Of a DNA stretch of 64,000 bases, positions 16,550-28,800 are shown one piece after another. Position numbers and translations under genes: made by a program. The notes under the pieces were generated by a model. It saw only the letters and a program-made list of their open reading frames with translations, ran no database searches and was not told the DNA's origin. Each line of letters starts with the position of its first letter. The first letter of the stretch is position 1. This DNA comes from Chiridota heheva (Eukaryota > Echinodermata > Holothuroidea > Apodida > Chiridotidae), in NCBI GenBank assembly GCA_020152595.1, contig JAIGNY010004337.1, positions 1,014,501 to 1,078,500 on the forward strand, written 5' to 3'.

Positions 16550-16860
16550 ATGGACAATATTCAATTTGAACAGTGGCTAAGTCAGGTGCGAAATGCATTT
16601 TTGTACGAGCTTTGCGACACGCAGCGCTGCCGACTTTTAGATGTATTGATCAGCTGCTGTGGAAGTGTACAGTTGAATCACCTCTCAAGCCACTTGGAAG
16701 GACTCTTGAAAAGGGACTTTCTTCACCATCTTCCTCAGGAATTGGGTAACTATCTTTTATCATGGTTGGATCCGCAGACGCTCGGGCGATGCTGTGCTGT
16801 CAGCCGACATTGGAACAAGATGATCAGTGAGTGTGATGAGATTTGGGAGCGAGCATGTAG
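16550..16860 (+). CDS. FBXW2: FBXW2 exon 1 (start codon and F-box)
   Basis: Begins [13 protein letters not shown], matching the conserved N-terminus. It carries the segment [13 protein letters not shown] that leads into the F-box and ends ERAC plus two bases (phase 2) before GTAAGT. Confidence 0.93.
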
Positions 16861-19800
16861 GTAAGTATTCTTTAGTTAAAAAGTTAAATCTTTCAGAGCC
16901 ATTAGGCTCCTAGGGCCAGTGCTTAATCTGATTTTGCTGAAAAGAGCTTGTAAATAGGTTTCTTAAAAACAGTAAACTGGATTCTGTCATATTTGGTACA
17001 CACGGTCAGTTCATGTGCCCTATTGTTTTTGATGGTGATGTCATGCATATTAATGAGTAGGCGGGCTTAATGTAAATTTTTTGAAATGTTCATATTTTAA
17101 CAACGCAATTCTGTTTTGTATCATATTTAGTATACTTATGATGTTAGCTGGTGTGTTATGTTAACTCAAATGTTGGTTTTATCTTTAAGAATTGTTGGCT
17201 ATAACTCAGCAGCTCAAGAAGAGACTGGTGTCACCCAACACAACGGCACGAGATGGAAACCAGTATACACGACTATGCTACATCAGTTGAGATGTTTGAA
17301 GGACAACTCAGCGTTTGACAGTGCCACACTCAGAGGTCACGTTGCAAGGGTCTACGCCCTCTACTATCATGAGGGAAAATTGCTTCAGGTGATATGGGGT
17401 TCACTCTCCCCAAAAACATTTCTTTTTACGTTTGTATATGCATTTCATTTAGATTTTGTAAACATTTAGGGAATTAATTGCAAATAAACAGCATTAATGA
17501 TATCATGAAAATCTTTTGAACTGCACTAGCATGCAGTAAAGGCACACAGTGGCTGAATATAGAACAGTGGTAGTACAAGAGGTACACGGTGGGAGGCATG
17601 AGGGGCCCTTGAGGGTGGCCCTTGAGGGTGGCCCTTGAGGGTGGCTTTGAGGGTGGCCCTTAAGGGTGGCCCTTGAGGGTGGCCCTTGGGTGTGGCCCTT
17701 GGGATGGCCCTTGAGGGGGGCCCTTGAGGTGAAAAAGTTTATGAGAACTAGACCCATAAATGAGGGCGTCCTTTTGGTAAATTTTTCAAAAATTCCTTGA
17801 CCTGTTTTTCTTTCTAAAGTTATCAAATGCTATTCTTGATGAATCTTAAGGCCGTTACAAATCGAACGGGACGCGGCGATCAATTTTTTAAGCAAAATTG
17901 AATAAAACAAAGGAAAAGAAACTTTTATCCTCTTGTTTTCAGAGAAGGATCGTCATCGCATGGCTATACAGATAATAACTGAAAATTGATTGAAAGGGCG
18001 TTTCTACGCCCATTAAAGCAACATTCGTGTCGCGACAGAAAATTGCACCCCACTAAAGTGAGTTTCCCCACACTTGAAACAAAAAAGAATTTTTAGCAAA
18101 TTTCCCATTATCATCAGAAAGCCTCAATTGTAAACTTTATCGCATGTGAGCAAAAAGTTGATGCATCTTATAATATTTGTTTCCTGTATGATTATCGAAA
18201 ATATCGCTCGCTACATCGCGTTCGGTGTGTAACGGCCTTTAGATAGCTGATTGGTAAAATATTGATGTTAGAGAAGTGTTCATTGCTCTCCACGTTGGTC
18301 AAGAAGCTTTGCTGAATATTTTAGAGTCTCCAGAAATTGGACCTCACTTTGTGACCTAGTGCCCCTTCAAAGGAATGTTCCCGTGAATTTTCAATTTCAT
18401 ATACATGATAGAGGACCATGTAAGAAACAACTTGGTTGAAAAATCATGTTATCTTTTGAAATTTAAGAGTTATTCTTTTCAAAGATTGCATGAGTGTGTT
18501 GTAAAGTGACCTCACAGTGTACAGTGTGATGTCAAATTGGCAAAAATAATTCACTAGAATATTCCTTTAACTACATCAGATTTTCATCTCTACTCTCCAT
18601 ATCCTTCATCCTCCCAGGTTCTGACGATTGCACGGTGCGGGTTTGGGACGTAGCCACAGGAATCTGCCTCAAAGTCCTCCAGACTCACACATGCGCAGAT
18701 ATCAAGTTTGATGACAGCAAGGTCATCACAGCATCATTTGACAGCACAGTCGCATGCTGGGATTTAGAGAGTGGTGTCAGGTTGCAGCAATATGAAGGCC
18801 ATTCAGGGGCAGGTAGATATTTATCCTTTCTAATTTCTTATGGTGTTAGGCCTCTTCTCTCTGTAATTTGAGCTGAACTTCTCTTTGTAATTTGAGCTGA
18901 ACTTCTCTCTGTAATTTTATCTGAACTCTCCTCTACATCCTCTCAAACTTAGCAAAACAAAATTTGATCCCCTCCCGCTGTCAGATTGCACCATTATATA
19001 GGCTAATCATCCCACCCGCTGTCAGATTGCACCATTATATGGGCCAATCAACCCACCTGCTGTCAGATTGAACCATTATATGGGCTAATCATCCCACCCG
19101 CTGTCAGATTGCACCATTATATGGGCCAATCAACCCACCTGCTGTCAGATTGAACCATTATATAGGCTAATCATCCCACCCGCTGTCAGATTGCACCTTT
19201 ATATAAGCTAATTGTCCCATCCTCTGTCAGATTGCACCATCATATAGGCTAATCATCGCACCTGCTGTCAGATTGCACCATTATATAGGCTAATCATCCC
19301 ACCCGCTGTCAGATTGCACCTTTATATAAGCTAATTGTCCCATCCTCTGTCAGATTGCACCATCATATAGGCTAAGCATCGCACCTGCTGTCAGATTGCA
19401 CCATTATATAGGCTAATCATCCCACCCGATGTCAGATTACACCATTATATAGGCTAATCATCCCACCCACTGTCAGATTGCACCATCATATAGGCTAATC
19501 ATCTCACCGCTGTCAGATTGCACCATCATATAGGCTAATCATCCCACCCGCTGTCAGATTGCACCATTATATAGGCTAATCATCGCACCTGCTGTCAGAT
19601 TGCACCATTATATAAACTAATCATCCCACCGCTGTCAGATTGCACCATTACATAAGCTAATCATTGCACTGCTGTCAGATTGCACCATTATAAAAGCTAA
19701 TCATCGCACCGCTGTCGGATTACACCATCATATAGGCTAATCATCCCACCCACTGTCAGATTGCACCATCATATAGGCTAATCATCTCACCGCTGTCAGA

Positions 19801-22800
19801 TTGCACCATCATATAGGCTAATCATCCCACCCACTGTCAGATTGCACCATCATATAGGCTAATCATCCCACCCGCTGTCAGATTGCACCATTATATAGGC
19901 TAATCATCGCACCTGCTGTCAGATTGCACCATTATATAAACTAATCATCCCACCCGCTGTCAGATTGCACCATTACATAAGCTAATCATTGCACTGCTGT
20001 CAGATTGCACCATTATAAAAGCTAATCATCGCACCGCTGTCAGATTGCACCAATATATAGGCTAATCATACCACCCGCTGTCAGATTGCACCAATATATT
20101 GGCCGCTAATATTGTGGTTGCCAGATTGAAAGTTTATATTACCAGCGCATGGCAACAGGAATTGTTAAGGGCTGATCAAGTGACCACAGTGCAGTTTATT
20201 GTGATGTTAAATGACTGATTCTAGCTGAGCATTTACTTCTCTTTCATTGCAGTGTTTTGTATTGACTACTGTGATGCTCAGAATTTGCTTGTGAGTGGAT
20301 CTGCGGACACGACAGTTAATTTGTGGAACCTGTCCTCGGGCGAACTTCTACATAGATTACATGGTCACACGGAATGGGTCACACAAGTATGAGTTATATC
20401 ATCATTTTCTTGTAGGACGTAAATGGCATTTTCCCCCATATAAAGTTGCTTTGTCCCTAAAAAGGTTGTAGCTTTAGGGAAGGGTGTGATTCGGAGAGGG
20501 GTGTAATTACCCCTCCCCTCCAGAATTTGTGACAAGTCTTTTTTTCTTACACTAAATCAATTTAGTCCTCCTCTCCTACACCCTTCTCTCTACTTTTTTC
20601 ACCATGCACCTCTTCTCTGATCCCAGCTTTCAGACTTTCAGTTCTTGTATTTCTCTCATTCTCCCCATTTTCTTTCCTTCCTACCTTTATAATGATCTAA
20701 CCTCTCAGGCACAATTTGACCCTCATTGTCGTGGTGCCGTTAAGCCCTCATCAAACAAACAAACTTAATCACCCTGAAATGAGCAAAATGCAAGCTGCAA
20801 GTAGCTACAGGAGCTAAAAGCTACAGCCTGTTCCATACTAGTCTATCACATTGAGAAGGACTCATGGAGGTCTTGTGTAGAAAAATTCTCCAGATTCCAG
20901 GTTTCTTTTCCCATATGTAGTCTAGAATTTCAGTAATTTGACTTGTGTACATTGTAGTGAAAAGATGCAGACACACATACCATACCATTAATGCAGTAGC
21001 TTGTAAACTCACCTGTTAGTCACTGGCACCACCCCCCTTTCTAGATCAAGCTTGGGGTCTTAATTATTCTCATCCCCCCTCAGTGTAAGAATGTGACTAT
21101 GTTATCCAGAGTTAAGATTAATTATACAATTTTATATGCTTTCCTCTTTCGCAATTTAATGGTTTATTCATCACACAATTACATGCTTTTAGAGCACATA
21201 TTTACCATTAATGTTGTTGCTTTCTCAACAAATCTATAAAAAAATCAAAAAAAAAATCAAAGAAAATAAAAAGTTCCTTAAATTTCCTTCATGTTTTTCC
21301 CACGGCTATATCCGCTGGAAGTGAGATTTGTTCCAGGTTTGGATATCCCTGATTTTTGCATGTAGGTACATGACATGTAGAGACACCTATTGATGTCCAA
21401 CTTAATCCCTTTACAAACGCATAAAAACCATCATAGAAACAAAATTGCAAATTTTCTACAAATTCTGTAAATAACTTTGCTATTTTCTTTTTTAAATCCT
21501 TTTTTTTTAAATCTCTATCGTAATTTTTTAAAGTGGGGAAGCATTTTCTGACCAAAAGTTTGTGAGTCTTTACTCTTTACAATTCTAAATGGAAAAGACT
21601 TTTTCTTTTCGGTTTCAGTGACTAAGATTTAGAAAAGAAATTTAAATTGAATCAAGTCTGCCAAGTCACACATACATCACAGACTTTGGTGACCCATGAC
21701 ACACAAAACATTCTGCCGAGATGTTGAGACTCTTTTTACCAATAAGGGTGTTTCACCAATAAGGGTGTTTCAGCTGACGTTATGAGGTCACATGACTTTG
21801 TTTACATCACCATTTTGTTGGTCAAAACCACTGTCGTCTGATGTACACTTATTAGACTTACAAACGCTTGCATGTTGTTATATAAGATAATTTTTGTACG
21901 ATGATTATGCCGGAATCTTGCTGTACCGTCACTAATAGACGTGTGCCAGGGAATGAAAACACGTTTTCTCGATTTACATCTGATCCTGATCGACATTCGA
22001 AGTAGGTTTCTGCTGTACGACGCAACGCCTTTCAACTGTTGGCTCACACTTGGATTTGCAGTGAGCACTTTATGCCAGGTATGTCTGCATATAACGAACA
22101 ATCAGATGTTGTTCACGTAAAAGTTACTCTTCGTATACCAGGTGAATATATAAAACCTTGAGAAAATATGAAGTAAAATTGCCGCCGCAAACAAAAACAA
22201 GAAAATTTGCTGAACTGGTACTGGTAGGTAGGTTAGCAGGTAGTATGTTTGTTGTACGTGTAATGAGCTGCTTGAAGACACGTGGAACGCAACGACGCTT
22301 ACCTGGAAAAATGGCTTCCAGATGATTTAGAGTCACGTGATGAAATCCCTTTATATAAGAATTACTACTTTTCTATAAACCTTTAATCTTATTTTGTATT
22401 TAATCTTTCATTATTCGCCAGGTCGTGATTGGAGTATGTACTTGTGATACAGATATCTTAATATGGATGACCATATCATTCTAAGCATGGACAAGACAGA
22501 AATAAGGGTAAGGCAGATTTGACCGAATTTTAAATATTAACCACCTTTAAGGATTAGGTCAGGTCAGGTAATGCATCTTATATGAAAGAGGACTTCACAA
22601 GAAATAAAATGGTGCAGGAAGGATTCAAAAATCTTATTACGTTAAGGAGATTTTTAAGTTTAAAGTTTGGTATCATTTGTGTTAGAATCAACTGAAATCA
22701 GACTAGTTGTGACGTCACAGCCTCAGATTTCTCAAAGTCTTTATGTAGTCCATCATATTTTGTCCTCCGATTTTGTTTTATTAAAACATTGAATTTACTT

Positions 22801-25800
22801 GAAAAAAATTTGGGGGTAATAATTCAAATTGATGAAAAAGTTAAATAAAGTTTCTTTAAAATACTTAACAATTGTTAAGAATGTGAGGATGAGGAGCCAA
22901 CCTTTTATAGTAGAATTACTACATCAGTCATTTCTACACAGATAAGACAGAGCTTTAAACTTAAATATCTCCTCAGTGGAATAAGATTTTTGAATGCTTT
23001 CTTCACCATTTTGTTTCTTGTGAAGTCCTCTTTCATATATGATAAACTTGCTTGACACCTGATCTAATCCTTGAAAGGTGTACTGACAGTAAGGAAATAA
23101 GTTTGTTTTCTTTCTTGTTAAAGCACAAATTTCTGACAGAGAGTGTTCTTGAATGTTGAAACTAATATGTAAAGTTTTTAAATTTTGAGAGATATGAATG
23201 GGAGATGGTTCAAAATCTTTATTGTCAATATTTTATATTTCTTTCCTTAATTTAATCCTTTAAGGACCAGTCACCCGTGTTGACGATCGATTTGGGTGCC
23301 CCATCTTTGACTCCGCCTCCCAAGCCTGTTTTCAAGAAAGCGCCGTTCCTTTAAGGGTTAACTAAACCGGGGAAAGTGTGCCAACTCAAAAATATATGCA
23401 TCATCATCCCGGTGGGCAGCTCACTGAAACGGAACGAGCCTGTCTTTGCTGCTTGGGAAGCAAGAGAACCCTTCAGTAATCAGCCTGTGCTGAACCCTTT
23501 AAGGCGTGTCACAATCGATTTGGGTGTCCCATCTTTGACTCCGCCTCCCGAGCTTGTTTTCCAGAAAGTGCCGGTCCTTTAAGGTTAAAGGAGTATTGCT
23601 GTGAATTTTCATTTTCATATATGTGATAGACAAGACTGAAGTAAAATTGATAGATTGTAGCAGGGTTGAAATTAGCATACTTTAAGCACTAGCCCATAGG
23701 GCTAGCTTGACTCCTTTTCTACTAGCCCGAATGGACTGCTGACTTGCCCGAGAAAACGTACGTCAAAAAGCTTAAAAACCTGGGTCCCTACAGAGAAAAG
23801 ATAGAAGTAAACAATGCTTTTCTTTCAACTCAAATATATTTCTAAATTTCTCGTTAATTATGGCTTTTCAACCTTATCGAAGTGGACAATTATGCATTTT
23901 GGCTTGTGTAAGTGATGTTTAATAATGTATTTTTAAAAAGTCTAAGGTGTATATTTTTTTCTGGTTACTTGCCCGGCGGGCTCGGAAAGATTAGTTTTAG
24001 CTAGCCCGGACGTAAGTTTTACTTGCCCCGGGCTAGCGGGCCTACGTTAATTTAGAGTGCTGGATTGTAGTCTCTCACCATCAGACAATGCATTCTTGAC
24101 ATGAATAGAAATACAAACTGTTTGGTTAAAGCATGACAGGAAAATCATACATTGCAGCCTTTCATCTCAAGAGAACTGAATATCAACATTCTTTGCAAGT
24201 ATAGAAACTTGGATAATAGAAACTAAACCAACGATTTAGGATAACATCCAAATTTAATCTCTGCATCAAAATTTCAGTCAGATATTTAATAGGTAAGGAT
24301 CGACAAATCAACTAGCCTGACAGGCAGGAGTATCTGAATTGGTGATTTTCCTGGAAGTGAATAACGTTGCCTGTGGAAATTTTTGAAAACCTGCAGTGCA
24401 AATTTTCCTAAAAATCGAGTTGTCTGTCTGGGCAGGTCAAGTAATTGTCATGGTTACCTGGATAGGAAGTTTGGTTGTCCCGGACAACCGGAGGTATGAT
24501 TTGCTGAATGCTGATATGTAGAGTAACCCTATCTGAATTCGTACGAGACATCATATAATGCATTAGAAATAGCTTTGCTTAAAACCAGGAACAATCAACC
24601 TGCCCTTGAATGGAAATATTTTACTTTGTCAAATAGGCCCACAGCAGTGATTCTGGTATCATTTGAAAGAGCTCGAATAGTTCTTTCAGAAAACGTAACG
24701 TTTTGATGGGGGCTTATCTTGAAGATTTAAAAAAAAAGATGGGATGAAATAAAGAAATTTTTTCAAATGCACAAAATTTAATGAAAAACAATTCATTTTT
24801 CAGACTTGCCATACTTGGTTGAAGAAAAAGTTATATATTGTTTTGTTTCCCAAACCACAAAACTGTATACACTGTCACCTCTCCAAGGCTCCTTCAAGAT
24901 AACAACTGTTCCCACTGGTGTTACATGGTATTTTTAGTGACACACATCTGAATATAATGGCAGTCCTTTGTAATATAAGTAGAATTCAATGCTGGCATTG
25001 TTTGTCTTTGCTGCTGGGGAAAGGTGAAGTGAACTACTGTGTGAGCATAGAACTGTTTATACCTCAATGTTATGATGCAAAGTTAATCTTTTGGAATGAT
25101 GTGGTTAATTTGTTGCTCGAAAATTGCAGGCCAAATTTGTAAGCAGTGCCTTTACTAATGGGTATCTTATTTCAAATCCAGATTTGGTCGCTGCTGGAGG
25201 AATGCTCTTGCTCAATTGCTAAAATTCTTGCATATCCCAGCAAAGAGATCCAGGGACAAACGTTTCTACCGAGGCTGCATTTTGACGGGCACGTGGTGGC
25301 GTGTGCGTCTGATATTGGTGTTCTTATCTGGGACTTTCAGACATTTGAGCTCATCAGGTAAGTTTTAATCTTCAAGGTCTATGGACAGCTAAAAAAAGTA
25401 GGATTTATTTAACCCTTTGTTTCCCAATCGGAAAAAAATATTGTACTTTGTAAAATAGGCCCACAGCAGATTCTGGTATCATTTGAAAGAGCTCGAATAG
25501 TTCTTTCAGAAAACGTAACGTTTTGATGGGGGCTTATGTTGAAGATTTTTGAAAAAAGATGGAATAAAATAAAGAAAAAATTTCAAATGCACAAAATTTA
25601 ATAAAAAACAATTTATTTTTCAGACTTGCCATACTTCCAGACCTTGCTTTTGCCTGAAAACCCATGAGGAACTTACAAAGATATCAATGCATCCAATTCC
25701 AGTCAAATTTTGATTGCCCATATCAATATCTATTATTGGCAAAAGGTGTGAAAAATATTGTGATTTTTAGCCTTTTTGAGACCAACATTTGTGAAAATTT

Positions 25801-28800
25801 AAGCTTCTAATCACGATACAACTCACCTACACAAAATATACCGTAAGAAAGGCCAATTCACACACTTTTGATTGAAATTAAACAGCAACTACCCCCTCTT
25901 TATACTTGCTGATATTTAAGTATGAAAACAAATCATCACAGTGGGGATACGCAATGTAGTCTAGCTGTGTGGGATTACTGCTAGGGCGCCCCGGGTTTGA
26001 ATGCCTTACCAGATGCACGACTTTGTTTTTTGCAAGTAATTACAGCGGTGATTATTTCTTTGTTTATTTTCATTGTTTTTGCAGGTTTTGCTTTGAGTAA
26101 AAAAATTCAGATTGGTATCATTAGAAAGAAAATTACACAAACAATGTAAATATAAAAAAATCCTCCATTTTCATTATTCACAAGAAAAAATACAATCTAA
26201 AAAAAAAGTGGCTTAAGTTTTATGAAAGGTTGGATATTTATGTCGATATTCTCTCTATTTTGACTTTTTTTATTGAAAAGTTTATTGTTTTAGCATTCAT
26301 TCAAACCAATCTTGTAGTGATACAAAACAAAAGGAAAGTTATGAAAATCAATTTTGAAAAAAGAAATTCCTTTAGTCACGTTTTTGAACCCCCTGGGACT
26401 CTTTAAGGGTTAAACAGATAATAAAATCCTGAATAAAACAGTCTTTAAATTAGGAAAATGGCATATTTAGCATTGAAGTTATTCTTATTCTTGTTTTACA
26501 TTCCCTGTGGAATATAAAGCTGCAGAAATACCATACCACCTGTGTCCTGGACTGCTGCCGGGGCTTCTCCACAAGAAAAACCATTCTTCTTCAATTCATC
26601 AACAGCCCTATATTGATCCATATCAATTTGCCTACCGTAACAATAGAAGTCCCGAGGACGCTATCCTGGTAGCTCTGAATGAGGTTTCATCTCATCTAGA
26701 TACCAGAGCGTTTGCAGAGAAACAAGGGGCTAATCAACCGACAAAAAATGCCAGTAATTCAGCTACAATTACATTTTTTGACTTTTCGTCGGCATTCAAT
26801 ACAATTCAGCCTCACTTGTTGGCATCTTAACTCCAAACCATGGATGTTCCCATGTCAATTATTTACTGGATACTGAACTATCTTACTTCTCGTCCGCAGT
26901 ATGTAAGGTTGAATCCACATACCTCGGACACTGTCATTTCAAATACAGGAGCACCACAAGGCACTGTACTAGCACCTTTTCTTTTTAGCTTGTACACCTA
27001 TGATTATAATAATAATAATAATAATCGTAGTGCTTACGATACAGCTCTGATTGGGCTTGTCACAAATGACGATGACTCACATTACCGCAGTGAAATCAGC
27101 AATTTTGTTAGCTATTGTGACCAAAACTTTCTTAACCTGAATGTCAGCAAAACAAAAGAGATGGTTATTGATTTTAGACAGCATTGTAATTCTCCTGACC
27201 CAATTACAATTGCTGACTCTGAGGTGGAACGTTTGCAATCTTACAAGTATTTAGGTGTAGTAATCAACAATAAACTCACTTGGTCAGACAATACAGATGC
27301 CATAATGTCAAAACTCAACTCTCGCCTATATTGCCTCAGAAAACTGAAATCTTTCCACGTCGACAGTAACATTTTACAACTTTTTTATCGTTCGGTTTTT
27401 ACATCTGTTTTTAGCTATTGCATCGTTTGCTGGGGTGGTTGTGCCTCCAAGCATGACACCTATAGAATTAATTCTGTCATCAGAAGAGCCAGTCGACTTT
27501 TTAATGAAAGCAATTTACCAAATATAGACTCATTCTACCACTCAAGTCTCGATCGCAAACTTAAGTCTCTCCTCGCGGACACCAACCATCCATTACACAA
27601 TGAATTTATGAATAGGTTGATTGCCAGGAGAGGTAGAATGAGGCTTCCAGCTATCGCCACAAATCGTTTTAGAAATTCCTTTGTGCTAAAAGCCATTTCC
27701 TTTCATAATGCCAACCACTCCAGATAGTCTATGTGCAATATTTCATATGCAATTTTCTATTTTATTATTTTCATCATTGTGTATATTTACTCTTTTATCT
27801 TTTAAATGTTTTCAGCTTTTTACTCATTTCATTTTATGTATCATGATTGTATCTTGCGAGCTGAAATTGCCCAGTTTCTGGTGCTTAATAAAGTCGATTG
27901 TATTGTATTGTATTGTAAGACCTCCGGCATGTGTTTTTAGGTCTACTGCTCTTCCTCTTTCCCACTCAGGGCTACTATCTTGGTGTCTCCTCAGTACATG
28001 CCTGAGCATTCTGAATGAGCACTTTTTGATCTCCAGTATAATGCTATGGCAGCATGTTTTTTGGTACAGGTCATTGTTGAGCCAGAAGCTGTTACAGATT
28101 CCTCTAAGGCACCCATTGTGAAAAGAAGATATCCGACTCATGTAGGAGGATATGGTTGATCAAAATTTTCATATCAAAAGTTTGGATATGAACAAAATTT
28201 GTAATCTAAAACAGGAATAAACAGTGGTTTAATTCTCTCTATTTCTTATAATCTGCATATTTCAAAACATCCCAAAATTAAGAATGATAATTTTAAAATT
28301 CCAAGATTTTTCTTCTCACAATTCAAAGCTCTTTCAGATAGGTCAATAAATTCTAGGGATCCTTAGACCCTAAAAAGTTTTGACCTCTTGTGGTCTAGTG
28401 GTCATAGCTTGGCAAGCTAGAGGCCCTGGGTTCAATTCCCAGTGGGTCTCCATTCACTAGTGTACATAACTGGTTTATCAAACAGCCGTGGACATCTCTT
28501 TATATCTTTAGCTTAGGGATGTAAAATACCAAATCTACCTACCTTTAAAAGTTTTGACTGATATAAATTTAATTTTTCAGGAGAGTGAGTATTCCAGAGT
28601 GCAGTAATGTCTTTTATCTTCATATGGGTCCTGGCTTCAATTCCCGGTGGGTCTTCATTCACTAGTGTTCACAACTGGTTTATCAAACGGCTGTGGGCAT
28701 CTCTTTATAACTTTAAGCTTAGGGATGTAAAATACCAAATTCACCTACCGTCCTTAAAAGTTGTGACTAATATTATTTCAATTTTTCAGGAGAGTAAGTA

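Noticed and set aside
18974-20104. Regular direct repeats that could suggest a CRISPR array
   Set aside because: Units abut without unique spacers, lie in an animal gene intron, and no cas genes exist; it is satellite DNA. The same holds for the other arrays.
25960-26020. tRNA-like stretch (GTCTAGCTGTGTGGG ... GGGTTTGAATGCC)
   Set aside because: Box B has an extra base and no cloverleaf can be drawn; at most an old SINE fragment.
28386-28458. Possible functional tRNA gene with GGC-like anticodon loop
   Set aside because: Boxes A and B fit, but the acceptor stem does not pair and a SINE body follows, repeated twice more downstream.
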